A stretch of DNA of 64,000 nucleotides from JALZUE01 sp051251725 (GCA_051251725.1 JBPOFN010000019.1:1-64000), one strand, 5' to 3'. Counted from the stretch's first letter, positions 17,734 to 27,249 are shown. A program made the numbers and translations. The notes: a model not told the origin generated them from the sequence alone.

Positions 17734-18339
17734 ATGATAATACTTACGACAATAACAATGGTGATTGCTGCCTACTTAATAGGCTCAATTTCAAGCGCCA
17801 TTTTATTGTGTCGATTATTTAACTTACCCGACCCTCGTACCAGCGGTTCAAACAACCCTGGCGCGACTAATGTTTTACGCATGGGCAATAAAATACTGGC
17901 AGTAACGGTACTGGTATTTGATGTCTTAAAAGGCACAATTCCAGTGTGGTGTGCTTATTTTATGGGAATAGAACCAAACTATTTAGGCTTTATTGCAATC
18001 GCCGCTTGTTTAGGGCACATGTACCCTGTTTTCTTTCAGTTCAAAGGCGGAAAAGCGGTAGCAACAGCACTGGGTGTGATGTTGCCTATTGGTTGGAGTT
18101 TAGCGTTATTATTAATTGGCACTTGGTTAATCGTGGTTAAATTAACCAAGTATTCAAGTTTAGCGGCGATTACAACTGTGTTATTCGCCCCGTTTTATAC
18201 TTGGCTGATAAAACCAGATTATGCTTTACCTGTAATGATGATTTCAGTCTTAATAATATTTCGCCATAAAGAAAACATCACTCGCTTACTTGCCGGTAAA
18301 GAAAATAAAATTGGCGAAAAACCCGTTAACCCGAGCTGA
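17734..18339 (+). CDS. plsY: Acyl-phosphate:glycerol-3-phosphate acyltransferase
   Basis: PlsY is an integral membrane enzyme that makes lysophosphatidic acid from acyl-phosphate and glycerol-3-phosphate. The 201 residues show about five hydrophobic segments and the three signature loops: GSISSAILLCR with DPRTSGSNNPGATNVLR, then GHMYPVFFQFKGGKAVATALG, and the C-terminal region. Placement divergent from folB next to tsaD-rpsU is the usual one. A short hairpin (ATGGGCT/AGCCCAT, 18358-18376) lies after its stop, at the tail of the convergent gene. Confidence 0.96.
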   Translation: MIILTTITMVIAAYLIGSISSAILLCRLFNLPDPRTSGSNNPGATNVLRMGNKILAVTVLVFDVLKGTIPVWCAYFMGIEPNYLGFIAIAACLGHMYPVFFQFKGGKAVATALGVMLPIGWSLALLLIGTWLIVVKLTKYSSLAAITTVLFAPFYTWLIKPDYALPVMMISVLIIFRHKENITRLLAGKENKIGEKPVNPS

Positions 18340-18355
18340 GATTAATGAATAGTGA

Positions 18356-19537
18356 CTATGGGCTTGAAGAGCCCATTGATACTGGTTGACCTGGTAACTT
18401 GATTTCATTATCGACTTTAAAAAACTGCTCATTTACCAAGCTAAATATTTCAATATTTTTATCAACAATATTACCTATATATAAATGTGTTGAGTCTTTA
18501 CTAAACGCAACACCTTCGGGAAAACCACCAACATTAAACCGATTAATTTCTTTAAGTTGAAAGTTTTGATAAGAATAAACAACCAAACCGCCGCGCTCAT
18601 TATAGAAAAAACTATCTTTAAAAGGTTTACCACTACCTTGTAATAACGCCACAGCGACATATTTTCCATCAGGACTTATCGCAAGGCCTTCTGGCCCATC
18701 ACCAACAGAAATTGTATTCACTACATGCGACATTGCACCTTTAAGTGCAATAATTGAAACAGTATCAATGTTACCATCTGGTAAACCTTTATTACCTGTA
18801 TTCGCCACGACCGCATAGCGCCCTTTCGGTTCTACTTTTACATTATAAGGCCATAGACCAACGGGAATGGTTATACCGCGAATTAAAGTATCATTCGAGA
18901 GAGTTATCATTGACACCGCATGCGCTGAAAATTGTGTCGCTAAAATACTCTGATCATTATCAGCAAAAGCTACTGAAGATATTTCAGCCGGAAATTCAAG
19001 GTTATCGAGAAGGCTTAATTTCTTATCTGCTAATGCAACTAAAGAAACCGACTTAGCATGACGATGCGCAATCGCAATTCTTTTACCATCTCGAGATATT
19101 GCAATACCAGAAGGCTGCTTAGCCACTTGTAAAGTGTGTATTACTTTTATTGGGGTTTGCGTTAAATCAATTAAATGTAAATCAACATCAGGTTCTGCTT
19201 GCCAAATTCCTTCTTTCTCAATCCAATTAACTGAATTAGCAACAATCGCAAATTTTTCATCTGGCGTCACCGATAAATTAACTGGCGGACCAAAAATTGA
19301 ATTTTCGAGTGTTAATTCACAATTAACTGCAGGGTTAATTGCCGACTTTGCAATATTAAGCAAACAAACATAATCTTTTGTCGGCTTAACTTTTGTTAAT
19401 CCTTGTTCCGTTAATTGAACTTTATCGTCGACACCAATAATAATAAATTCATCTGCAGATACCTTTAAAGAAAGCACCATGATAATAAAAGCGTAACTAC
19501 ACCACAAATTTAACTTGTTCTCTTTAATATTAAACAT
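18356..19537 (-). CDS. Periplasmic YncE/lactonase-like beta-propeller protein
   Basis: The 393-residue protein has an N-terminal hydrophobic segment (about 10-28, ending VSADE) that looks like a signal peptide, then repeated propeller blades, seen as recurring stretches such as PSGIAISRDGKRIAIAHR, PYNVKVEPKGRYAVVANTG, PEGLAISPDGKYVAVAL and PEGVAFSKDSTHLYIGN. This is the pattern of YVTN/YncE and lactonase-type seven-bladed propellers. No catalytic signature is evident; ligand or substrate is unknown. It stands alone, converging on plsY. Confidence 0.78.
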   Translation of the reverse strand: MFNIKENKLNLWCSYAFIIMVLSLKVSADEFIIIGVDDKVQLTEQGLTKVKPTKDYVCLLNIAKSAINPAVNCELTLENSIFGPPVNLSVTPDEKFAIVANSVNWIEKEGIWQAEPDVDLHLIDLTQTPIKVIHTLQVAKQPSGIAISRDGKRIAIAHRHAKSVSLVALADKKLSLLDNLEFPAEISSVAFADNDQSILATQFSAHAVSMITLSNDTLIRGITIPVGLWPYNVKVEPKGRYAVVANTGNKGLPDGNIDTVSIIALKGAMSHVVNTISVGDGPEGLAISPDGKYVAVALLQGSGKPFKDSFFYNERGGLVVYSYQNFQLKEINRFNVGGFPEGVAFSKDSTHLYIGNIVDKNIEIFSLVNEQFFKVDNEIKLPGQPVSMGSSSP

Positions 19538-19711
19538 ATTTTAATTACTCATTTTCATGTATCCATTCGCTTCTATAGGGGGCTCAACTGGATCCTGTAT
19601 ATTAAAGTGAAATGAGATAGGTTTATTAAACAGCATAATAATGGAACATTAAAATTCCTTATAGATAACAATAATTCTAATTAACTATTTTCGTATTATT
19701 GGTATCACTTT

Positions 19712-20752
19712 CTATACTGGTGGTAGTGAGTCTAATGGCCAGCGCGGCGTTGCTTTAAAAGTTAAATCAGCGCTAACACCTGATTTTAAACGCTGCATCC
19801 CTGCAAATGCGATCATCGCACCATTATCAGTACAAAATTCAGGACGAGGGTAATAAACTTTTCCGCCTAGTTTGGCTGTTGTCATCGCCAGTTTTTCACG
19901 CAGCGACGTATTCGCACTGACGCCACCCGCAATCACTAAACGATTTAAACCAGTTTGCTCTAACGCTCTTCGACACTTTATTGCTAACGTATCTACTACC
20001 GCTTCTTGAAAGGCATAAGCAATATCGGCTTTGGTTTGGGTTACATAGGCGTCAGATTTATCATCACAGTCAGTTAACTCTTTTCTTACTGTCGTTGCTG
20101 CTGAGGTTTTTAAGCCGCTAAAGCTAAAATCTAAGCCAGGTCGGTCAGTCATCGGCCGTGGAAATTTATAACGTTTCGGCGTGCCTGACTCAGCCATTTT
20201 GGCTAACACTGGGCCACCAGGGTAATCAAGCCCTAAAAGTTTGGCTGTTTTATCAAAAGCTTCACCGGCGGCATCGTCAACTGACTCACCCAACATTTGA
20301 TACTGGCCGATACCATCAACACGCACTAACATGGTGTGGCCACCAGACACTAATAAAGCAATAAACGGAAACTCAGGAACATCTTCTTCTAACATTGGCG
20401 CTAATAAATGCCCTTCCATATGATGAACAGGTACCGCAGGTAAATTCCAACCATAAGCTAAACTTCGGCCAATTGAACATCCCACCAATAAAGCACCCAC
20501 TAAACCAGGCCCTGCAGTGTACGCCACACCATCAATATCGTCAGGTGTTAAACCAGCTTCGGCAAATACCGCTTTAATTAAAGGGATTGTTTTACGTACA
20601 TGATCACGTGACGCTAATTCAGGCACTACCCCGCCGTAATCAGCATGTACAGCTACTTGGCTATAAAGTTGATGAGCTAAAATGCCCTTTTCTTCATCAT
20701 AAATAGCAATACCCGTTTCATCACAAGAACTTTCAATACCTAAAATACGCAT
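19712..20752 (-). CDS. tsaD: tRNA N6-threonylcarbamoyladenosine transferase
   Basis: TsaD (Gcp/YgjD) transfers the threonylcarbamoyl group to A37 of ANN-decoding tRNAs together with TsaB, TsaC and TsaE. The 346-residue protein begins MRILGIESSCDETGIAIYD, has the metal-binding HMEGH motif near residue 110, the ASKH-ATPase stretch LLVSGGHT and C-terminal AGGVSANTSLR and FCTDNGAMIAFAG. It diverges from rpsU, as in E. coli. Confidence 0.97.
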   Translation of the reverse strand: MRILGIESSCDETGIAIYDEEKGILAHQLYSQVAVHADYGGVVPELASRDHVRKTIPLIKAVFAEAGLTPDDIDGVAYTAGPGLVGALLVGCSIGRSLAYGWNLPAVPVHHMEGHLLAPMLEEDVPEFPFIALLVSGGHTMLVRVDGIGQYQMLGESVDDAAGEAFDKTAKLLGLDYPGGPVLAKMAESGTPKRYKFPRPMTDRPGLDFSFSGLKTSAATTVRKELTDCDDKSDAYVTQTKADIAYAFQEAVVDTLAIKCRRALEQTGLNRLVIAGGVSANTSLREKLAMTTAKLGGKVYYPRPEFCTDNGAMIAFAGMQRLKSGVSADLTFKATPRWPLDSLPPV

Positions 20753-21009
20753 TTAAAACTACCCAAAACCTTAATTAAACTGGCTACACCAAAATATGGC
20801 CGCGATTTTACATTTCTAAAAGAAAATTAACCACCTTTTAAACATTATTGTTATTTTAACTTTACTTTAATTAGGTGTTCGCATTAGAATACGGCACCCA
20901 TTTTTGATAGAGCGGGTGAGACCGAGGTAATACGTTACATTTAATGTTTACGTTAATACTGAGATTAATCACCGATTTATATAGATACATAACTAAGGTA
21001 ATAGGCACA

Positions 21010-21225
21010 ATGCCAGTAATTAAAGTAAGAGAAAACGAACCATTTGACGTAGCACTACGTCGTTTTAAACGTTCATGTGAAAAAGCAGGTATCCTTTCAG
21101 AAGTTCGTCGTCGCGAATGTTATGAAAAACCAACTTGGGAACGTAAACGTAAAAAAGCTGCTGCTGTAAAACGTGCTGCTAAAAAAGTTTCTCGTGAGAA
21201 TGCACGCCGCATTCGTTTATACTAA
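21010..21225 (+). CDS. rpsU: 30S ribosomal protein S21
   Basis: S21 is a small, basic 30S protein involved in initiation. The correct start is ATG 21010 (71 residues, MPVIKVRENEPFDVALRRFKR), the universal length; the longer frame from 20944 adds 22 unrelated residues. AAGGTAA precedes the start. It is first of the macromolecular synthesis operon rpsU-yqeY-dnaG-rpoD. Confidence 0.97.
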   Translation: MPVIKVRENEPFDVALRRFKRSCEKAGILSEVRRRECYEKPTWERKRKKAAAVKRAAKKVSRENARRIRLY

Positions 21226-21259
21226 TTAACCTTAGTTATATCACGTTGAGTATCACAGT

Positions 21260-21706
21260 ATGACTCTGTTTGAACAACTCAAAGACGAAATGAAAGTCGC
21301 TATGCGCGCTAAAGACAAAGATCGTCTTGGCGTAATTCGCATGGCGATATCTGCTATTAAACAAGTAGAAATTGACGAAAGAATTGAACTAGATGATAAC
21401 GGTGTTATCGGTGTTTTAACCAAAATGGTTAAACAACGTAAAGACTCGATTCGCATGTTTAATGAAGGTGGACGCGAAGAATTAGCAGCAAAAGAAGCTG
21501 CTGAAGTTGTCGCTCTCGAAGCCTTTTTACCGCAAGCGCTAACTGATGAAGAGATTTCTCAGTTAATTTCAGCCGCAATTGCCACAACCGGTGCCAGCTC
21601 AATGGCCGACATGGGTAAAGTGATGGGGATATTAAAACCTCAAATGCAAGGTAAAGCTGATTTAGGTGCTGTTAGTGGTAAAGTTCGTGCAACATTAAAT
21701 GCTTAA
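21260..21706 (+). CDS. yqeY: GatB/YqeY-domain protein
   Basis: This 148-residue protein is a stand-alone YqeY domain, the tRNA-binding tail of GatB amidotransferase. The family features MTLFEQLKDEMKVAMRAKDKDRLGVIRMAISAIKQ and the C-terminal MGKVMGILKPQMQGKADLGAVSGKVR are intact. Its exact role is unknown. It lies 34 bases after rpsU and is followed by a strong terminator, so dnaG may depend on read-through or its own promoter. Confidence 0.93.
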   Translation: MTLFEQLKDEMKVAMRAKDKDRLGVIRMAISAIKQVEIDERIELDDNGVIGVLTKMVKQRKDSIRMFNEGGREELAAKEAAEVVALEAFLPQALTDEEISQLISAAIATTGASSMADMGKVMGILKPQMQGKADLGAVSGKVRATLNA

Positions 21707-21722
21707 TAGCTAGTAGATTATT

Positions 21723-21753
21723 AAAAACGCGTCATATATGACGCGTTTTTTTA
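21723..21753 (+). terminator. Rho-independent terminator after yqeY
   Basis: AAAAACGCGTCA and TGACGCGTTTTT pair in a 12-bp stem with a short TATA loop, ending in a run of seven T bases. It lies between yqeY and dnaG, where E. coli also has an internal terminator between rpsU and dnaG. Confidence 0.9.
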
Positions 21754-21878
21754 TCCCTAATTTTTATGTTCAAAATACTAAAAATAAGTTAACTTTGTAT
21801 TTTTACTGATATTTTAGACTGAACATCTAAAATATGCTTATTTATTCAACACCAGAAATAATATCTTCAAAGGCAGGC

Positions 21879-23627
21879 ATGATCCCACGACAGTTTATTG
21901 ATGATTTGATCGCTCGAACCGATATCGTAGAGATCATAGATACGCGTGTGTCATTAAAAAAAGCCGGTAAAAACTACCAAGCTTGCTGTCCGTTTCATAC
22001 CGAAAAATCACCCTCTTTTACTGTTAGCCGAGATAAACAGTTTTATCACTGCTTTGGCTGTGGTGCACATGGCAATGCTATTTCATTTTTAATGGAATAT
22101 GAACGTTTAGAGTTTGTTGACTGCATTGATGAATTGGCTTCTTTACACGGCATGGATGTACCCAAAGAAGAAAATAATCAATCTCCAGCACAATTAAAAC
22201 AACAGCAACAAGCAAATGCGCAACGAAAAGATGATTATCAGCTAATGGAAAGCATTAGCCTGTTTTATCAGCAACAATTAAAAGTGGCACATGATAAAAA
22301 CATAGCCATTGATTACCTTAAAAGTCGCGGCTTAACCGGTCAAATTGCGAAACGCTTTGGTATCGGTTACATCAGTGATGCTTGGGATGGCATGATGAAT
22401 CAATTTTCGAATAACCAACAAATTAGCCAACAGCTAATTGATTTAGGTATGGCTATTCAAGGGGATAAAAATCGCCCTTATGATCGTTTTCGCGGCCGAA
22501 TTATGTTTCCTATTCGCGACAAACGCGGCAAAGTTATCGGCTTTGGTGGCCGCATTATTAACGACGGTACACCTAAATATTTAAACTCGCCAGAAACTAG
22601 AATTTATTCAAAAGGCCAAGAACTTTATGGCCTACATGAAGCAAAACAAGCCTGTAGTAATTTAACTCGACTTGTTGTTGTGGAAGGTTATATGGATGTG
22701 GTTGCTTTAGCGCAACATGGCGTTGATTATGCCGTTGCCTCTTTAGGCACCGCAACAACGTCCGAGCAATTACAAACCTTGTTTCGCACCGTAAAAGAAG
22801 TTATTTGTTGTTATGATGGTGACCGCGCAGGCCGAGACGCTGCATGGCGAGCCATGGATAACGCCTTACCAATGATCCAAGATGGTTATTCATTAAAGTT
22901 TGTTTTTCTCCCTGACGGTGAAGACCCAGATTCAGTCATTCGCATGCAAGGGCAACAAGCCTTTGAAAAAATATTAGATAATGCGACGCCTTTATCTGAA
23001 TTTTTATTTGAACAGTTATTTCAAAATGTTGATATTAGAACGGCAGAAGGCAAAGGCGCGGCAATCACTGCTTTCAAACCTTATTTAGAAAAACTGCCTG
23101 AAAGTCATTTAAAAGACGCCATTGTTACTAAATTAGCGAATCATTTTGGTAGTGGTAATGAGCAACAACTCGGAAAAATGACCAATAGTTTTGCCAATAA
23201 AGCCACAAAGAGTAATGCTCCTAAGCAACTTAGAATAACACCAATTCGATTAGCTATTGCATTATTGTTAGAGCATCCCCATATAGTCAAAGCGTTACCG
23301 GATATTTCCATTTTACAGCATTTAACCATGCCGGGGATCCCATTATTAAATCAAATAATAGCGATATGTCATCACAAAACTGACATTAAAACCGCACAAT
23401 TAATTGAATATTTTCGTGATACTGAGCAAGGCCGACAGCTAACAAAATTGATGTGTATTGAACATCATGTTGAGCCAGAAAATGCAGAATCCATGTTTAT
23501 TGATATTATTGAAAGCCTACTAACAGTTTTCATTGAACAGCGCACTGAGCAACTATTAGCGAAAGAGCAAGCAAGTGGATTAAGTAAAATTGAAAAACAA
23601 GAATTACAAAGTTTGTTAAGTAATTAA
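21879..23627 (+). CDS. dnaG: DNA primase
   Basis: DnaG makes RNA primers for replication. From ATG 21879 it has 582 residues, about the length of the E. coli enzyme, starting MIPRQFIDDLIARTDIVEIID with AAGGCAGG just upstream; the frame also opens at 21834. The CHC2 zinc domain (CCPFHTEKSPSF through YHCFGCGAHG) is at about residues 38-65, the TOPRIM domain with VVVEGYMDVVAL and CCYDGDRAGRDAA at about 260-320, and the helicase-binding domain at the C-terminus, which is Gln-rich and less conserved. Confidence 0.96.
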   Translation: MIPRQFIDDLIARTDIVEIIDTRVSLKKAGKNYQACCPFHTEKSPSFTVSRDKQFYHCFGCGAHGNAISFLMEYERLEFVDCIDELASLHGMDVPKEENNQSPAQLKQQQQANAQRKDDYQLMESISLFYQQQLKVAHDKNIAIDYLKSRGLTGQIAKRFGIGYISDAWDGMMNQFSNNQQISQQLIDLGMAIQGDKNRPYDRFRGRIMFPIRDKRGKVIGFGGRIINDGTPKYLNSPETRIYSKGQELYGLHEAKQACSNLTRLVVVEGYMDVVALAQHGVDYAVASLGTATTSEQLQTLFRTVKEVICCYDGDRAGRDAAWRAMDNALPMIQDGYSLKFVFLPDGEDPDSVIRMQGQQAFEKILDNATPLSEFLFEQLFQNVDIRTAEGKGAAITAFKPYLEKLPESHLKDAIVTKLANHFGSGNEQQLGKMTNSFANKATKSNAPKQLRITPIRLAIALLLEHPHIVKALPDISILQHLTMPGIPLLNQIIAICHHKTDIKTAQLIEYFRDTEQGRQLTKLMCIEHHVEPENAESMFIDIIESLLTVFIEQRTEQLLAKEQASGLSKIEKQELQSLLSN

Positions 23628-23678
23628 GCAAGAAAGTAGATTAAGTGCTTAAATATCTAGTAGATACGAAGACAATTA

Positions 23679-23707
23679 TTGTTTTAAAAAGAACAAATAA
23701 TTATTAT
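23679..23707 (+). promoter_or_regulatory. Candidate sigma-70 promoter for rpoD
   Basis: TTGTTT and TATTAT are spaced by 17 bases about 109 bases upstream of the rpoD start. The region is AT-rich, so a chance match is possible. Confidence 0.35.
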
Positions 23708-23815
23708 TAAAAATAAGACGAAAATCGTTTAGTGCTAGCAATATAGTAACCTATTAGCTATAATTCCTCGCTTAATGTTTTCATTTTGATACCCATAAAA
23801 GGTGGACACTCGTCA

Positions 23816-25657
23816 ATGGATCAAGCCCCACAATCTAGACTTAAAGAGTTAATAACCAAAGGTAAAGAACAAGGTTATTTAACGTTTGCAGAAGTTAACG
23901 ATCATCTCCCGCAGGACATAATCGACTCAGATCAAGTTGAAGACATTATTAGAATGATCAACGACATGGGTATTCAAGTATTTGAAAACGCCCCTGACAC
24001 TGATGAATTAATGATGTCGGAAGCTAATACCGATGAAGATGCTGCTGAAGCAGCCGCTCAAGCATTAGCCACGGTAGAGAGCGAAATAGGTCGTACAACT
24101 GATCCTGTTCGTATGTATATGCGCGAAATGGGGACGGTTGAACTTCTGACACGTAAAGGCGAGATTGTCATCGCTAAGCGTATCGAAGAAGGCATCAAAG
24201 AAGTACAACGTTCTGTTGCTGAATACCCACCTGCGATTAACTATTTGTTAGAGCAATGGGATAACTTTGAAGCAGAAGAAGCGCGCTTAAGCGATATTAT
24301 CGTTGGCTTTTTAGACCCTGACGCTGAAGAAGAAGAAATTCCTGCTGCTGCTACTCATATCGGCTCTGAATTATCTGAAGAAGAATTAGATGATGAAGAT
24401 AAAAGTGATTCAGATGAAGAAGACGAAGAAGAAGTAGATACAGGTCCAGATCCTGAAGAAGCACGTGAGAAATTTAACGCGCTTCGTGAAGCTTATGAAC
24501 ATGCTAATAAAATCATTGAAGCAAAAGGTCGCGGTCATGCTGACTCACAAGCAGCTATTGATGGTATTGCAGAAGTTTTCAAAGAATTCCGCTTAGTTCC
24601 TAAAGTATTCGATAAACTTGTTAAAAACATGCGTAGTGTTATGGATAGACTTCGTGTGCAAGAACGTTTGATCATGAAGCACTGTGTTGTTGGTGCTGGC
24701 ATGCCAAAAACAACGTTTATCAAAATATTCCCAGGCAATGAAACATCATTGGATTGGTTTGAAGAACAAAAAGCCGCTGGTCACAGCTACTCTGCTCGTT
24801 TAGGTGATATTGACCTTGAAGTAGAACGTTGTGTTTACAAGCTTAAACATTTAGAAGAAGAAACCTTCTTAAATGTTCATGGTATTAAAGACATCAACCG
24901 TCGTATGTCAATTGGTGAAGCGAAAGCTCGCCGTGCGAAAAAAGAGATGGTTGAAGCGAATTTACGTTTAGTTATTTCAATTGCTAAAAAGTACACTAAC
25001 CGTGGTTTACAATTCTTGGATTTAATCCAAGAAGGTAACATTGGTTTGATGAAAGCGGTTGATAAATTTGAATACCGTCGTGGTTATAAGTTCTCAACTT
25101 ATGCAACGTGGTGGATACGCCAAGCGATCACTCGCTCAATTGCTGACCAAGCACGTACCATTCGTATTCCGGTTCATATGATTGAAACAATCAATAAATT
25201 AAACCGTATTTCGCGTCAAATGTTACAAGAAATGGGCAGAGAGCCAACACCTGAAGAATTAGCTGAACGCATGATCATGCCAGAAGATAAAATTCGTAAA
25301 GTGTTGAAAATTGCTAAAGAGCCAATTTCAATGGAAACCCCTATCGGCGACGATGAAGATTCACACTTAGGTGACTTTATTGAAGATGGTAGCGGTGAAT
25401 TACCCGTTGATTCTGCAACATCTGAAAACTTAAAAGACGCAACACATGAAGTACTTGCTGGCTTAACCGCTCGTGAAGCGAAAGTGTTACGTATGCGTTT
25501 TGGTATTGATATGAATACCGATCACACGTTAGAAGAAGTTGGTAAACAGTTTGACGTTACTCGTGAACGTATTCGTCAGATTGAAGCGAAAGCATTACGT
25601 AAGCTTCGCCATCCTTCTCGTTCTGAGCAGTTAAAAAGCTTCTTAGACGGCGAATAA
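23816..25657 (+). CDS. rpoD: RNA polymerase sigma factor RpoD (sigma-70)
   Basis: This is the housekeeping sigma factor. From ATG 23816 the protein has 613 residues, as in E. coli, starting MDQAPQSRLKELITKGKEQG; AAGGTGGA precedes it, and the earlier start at 23786 would add 10 residues. Region 1.1, region 1.2 (TDPVRMYMREMGTVELLTRKGE), an acidic non-conserved insert (about 175-220), region 2 (EANLRLVISIAKKYTNRGLQ, then YATWWIRQAITRSIADQARTIR), region 3 and region 4.2 (TLEEVGKQFDVTRERIRQIE) are all present. Confidence 0.98.
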   Translation: MDQAPQSRLKELITKGKEQGYLTFAEVNDHLPQDIIDSDQVEDIIRMINDMGIQVFENAPDTDELMMSEANTDEDAAEAAAQALATVESEIGRTTDPVRMYMREMGTVELLTRKGEIVIAKRIEEGIKEVQRSVAEYPPAINYLLEQWDNFEAEEARLSDIIVGFLDPDAEEEEIPAAATHIGSELSEEELDDEDKSDSDEEDEEEVDTGPDPEEAREKFNALREAYEHANKIIEAKGRGHADSQAAIDGIAEVFKEFRLVPKVFDKLVKNMRSVMDRLRVQERLIMKHCVVGAGMPKTTFIKIFPGNETSLDWFEEQKAAGHSYSARLGDIDLEVERCVYKLKHLEEETFLNVHGIKDINRRMSIGEAKARRAKKEMVEANLRLVISIAKKYTNRGLQFLDLIQEGNIGLMKAVDKFEYRRGYKFSTYATWWIRQAITRSIADQARTIRIPVHMIETINKLNRISRQMLQEMGREPTPEELAERMIMPEDKIRKVLKIAKEPISMETPIGDDEDSHLGDFIEDGSGELPVDSATSENLKDATHEVLAGLTAREAKVLRMRFGIDMNTDHTLEEVGKQFDVTRERIRQIEAKALRKLRHPSRSEQLKSFLDGE

Positions 25658-25672
25658 AAATAAGTTCTTTAT

Positions 25673-25699
25673 AAAAACCAGCTTTATGCTGGTTTTTTT
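25673..25699 (+). terminator. Rho-independent terminator after rpoD
   Basis: AAAAACCAGC and GCTGGTTTTT form a stem with a TTTAT loop and a run of T bases, 16 bases after the rpoD stop. Confidence 0.93.
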
Positions 25700-25776
25700 A
25701 TACCTATAATTTTTATACCTATAATAATAGTTAACCTCAGTTTGGCTTTCACTAATAACAAGGCAACTTAACAGCA

Positions 25777-26352
25777 ATGAAAGTTTTTATTAAAAATATG
25801 GTCTGTGCCCGTTGTTGTTTCGCAGTCGAGAGTATTTTACACAAAATAAGCTTAAGCTATGTCGGTGTTAATCTCGGTGAAATTGACTTCGGCGAACTTT
25901 ATGGCGACAACTTAGCAACTGATAGCGAACATTTATTAGCTGATGAACTAACCGCATTAGGCTTTTCAATTTTAGGTAATAAAAAAAGTAAATTAATCGA
26001 AGAGATAAAAATTGCATGTTTAACTTATCTTGAGCAAGTTGAAGCGCCTGATAAAAAAGTATTATCTGATCATATTAGCCGGACAATCACATTAGAATAT
26101 AACTATTTAAGCCACTTATTCTCAGTCGTAGAAGGGATAACTATAGAGCAATACTTTATTCGATTACGGGTCGAAAAAGTTAAAGAAATACTGCTCTATG
26201 GCGAGCAAACAGTTAAAGAGATTGCCTTTCAATTAGGTTTTAGCAGTGTCGCTCATTTAAGTGGCCAATTTAAAAGAGTTACGGGGTTAACCCCGAGTTA
26301 CTTTAGAAGCTTAAAAGATCAAAAATTAAGAGTCTATTTAGATAATCTGTAA
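25777..26352 (+). CDS. AraC-type regulator with a heavy-metal-like N-terminal domain
   Basis: The 191-residue protein joins two parts. Residues 1-75 look like a metal-associated (HMA-type) fold: MKVFIKNMVCARCCFAVE carries a M-x-C-x-x-C-C motif at residues 8-14. Residues about 85-185 are an AraC DNA-binding domain, with EQYFIRLRVEKVKEIL and the second helix-turn-helix VKEIAFQLGFSSVAHLSGQFKRVTGLTPSYFR. Such fusions occur near metal genes in other bacteria as far as I recall. A cysteine-sensed metal (copper, zinc or similar) controlling the next gene is an inference; the metal is unknown. Confidence 0.8.
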   Translation: MKVFIKNMVCARCCFAVESILHKISLSYVGVNLGEIDFGELYGDNLATDSEHLLADELTALGFSILGNKKSKLIEEIKIACLTYLEQVEAPDKKVLSDHISRTITLEYNYLSHLFSVVEGITIEQYFIRLRVEKVKEILLYGEQTVKEIAFQLGFSSVAHLSGQFKRVTGLTPSYFRSLKDQKLRVYLDNL

Positions 26353-26448
26353 ATTCTATAACAAAAAATACAAACGATATAACAAGTTTTCAGCCCTACT
26401 CCCTTAAAATTCCCTTATCACTCATTCAATGTAAACCAAGGGTAAACA

Positions 26449-26877
26449 ATGACTTTATTTTGGCGTAATAAAAGTAACTGGATTAAAAGCGCACATAACA
26501 CCAAATGGTGTTTATTAGGCTGTGCCATCGGTGATTTTGGTACTATCGCTTATTTTCAATATAGCGACCACGGGCTTTCAACCCTAAATATCATGTTACT
26601 TGCCATGTTAAATGGCTTAATCACCAGCATTATCTTAGAAACAATTATCTTATATAAAGCCAAGTTCAGTTTTAGTGACGCACTCAAAACAGCTTTTGGT
26701 ATGAGTTTTATCTCAATGCTGGCGATGGAAGCGGCGATGAACATTACTGACTATCTATTAACCGGTGGTGCAATATTAACTTGGTGGGTGATTCCTATTT
26801 CGCTCTTCGCCGGTTTTGTCACTCCTTGGCCATATAACTACTGGCGATTACAAAAACATGGGAAATCTTGTCATTAA
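26449..26877 (+). CDS. DUF4396-family membrane protein
   Basis: The 142-residue integral membrane protein shows about four hydrophobic stretches and DUF4396-like motifs: KWCLLGCAIGDFGTIAYFQ at residue 19 on, GMSFISMLAMEAAMN near residue 85 and GFVTPWPYNYWRLQKHGKSCH at the end, with a terminal Cys-His. AAGGGT precedes the start. It lies 96 bases after the metal-domain AraC gene on the same strand, suggesting a regulator-target pair or an operon. Function is unknown; a metal link is inferred from the neighbour and the Cys/His residues. Confidence 0.72.
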   Translation: MTLFWRNKSNWIKSAHNTKWCLLGCAIGDFGTIAYFQYSDHGLSTLNIMLLAMLNGLITSIILETIILYKAKFSFSDALKTAFGMSFISMLAMEAAMNITDYLLTGGAILTWWVIPISLFAGFVTPWPYNYWRLQKHGKSCH

Positions 26878-26905
26878 TTAGCTTAAAATTACCACTTAGA
26901 ACTAA

Positions 26906-26940
26906 GACCGCTAACTTAATTGGCTAAATATCCAGCGGTC
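26906..26940. repeat. 7-bp inverted repeat after the DUF4396 gene
   Basis: GACCGCT near 26906 pairs with AGCGGTC near 26934. There is no T-run, so this is a weak candidate for an RNA end structure. Confidence 0.3.
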
Positions 26941-27134
26941 GAACTGAGTTTATTAAATTTTTAAGTAACTAAGGATGACAAGAAAATAAAAAATGCTTAT
27001 ACTGCCTGCGCTTTCCGTAAGTAGTTAATTCAATTATCTATACTACGTGCTTTATTGATATTAATTTCATCAAACGAGCAGCTGACTTTTCGCCAACAAA
27101 GTTAAACTGAAAGTGTAGTATATCAAGTGAAAAT

Positions 27135-27211
27135 GGGCCTTTAGCTCAGTTGGTTAGAGCATCCGACTCATAATCGGCAGGTCCCCAGTTCAAGTCTGGG
27201 AAGGCCCACCA
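27135..27211 (+). tRNA. tRNA with CAT anticodon, probably tRNA-Ile2 (lysidine-modified)
   Basis: The 77-base cloverleaf has acceptor stem GGGCCTT/AAGGCCC, anticodon loop CTCATAA (anticodon CAT), T arm CCCAGTTCAAGTCTGGG and encoded CCA. A CAT anticodon can mean Met or Ile2. In E. coli the gene downstream of rpoD with this anticodon is ileX (Ile2), and this gene also lies downstream of rpoD, which favours Ile2. Determinants for TilS were not checked. Confidence 0.9.
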
Positions 27212-27222
27212 TTTTCACGATT

Positions 27223-27249
27223 AAAGACGCACATTAAGCGTCTTTTTTT
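27223..27249 (+). terminator. Terminator after the CAT-anticodon tRNA
   Basis: AAGACGC and GCGTCTT pair around an ACATTAA-type loop and end in TTTTTTT, starting 12 bases after the tRNA. Confidence 0.9.

Noticed and set aside
21834..21878. Upstream start of dnaG
   Set aside because: The 15 added residues do not match DnaG N-termini, and the ATG at 21879 has a good ribosome-binding site.
27135..27211. Elongator tRNA-Met
   Set aside because: The anticodon allows it, but the position downstream of rpoD matches the Ile2 gene ileX in E. coli. It remains an open alternative.
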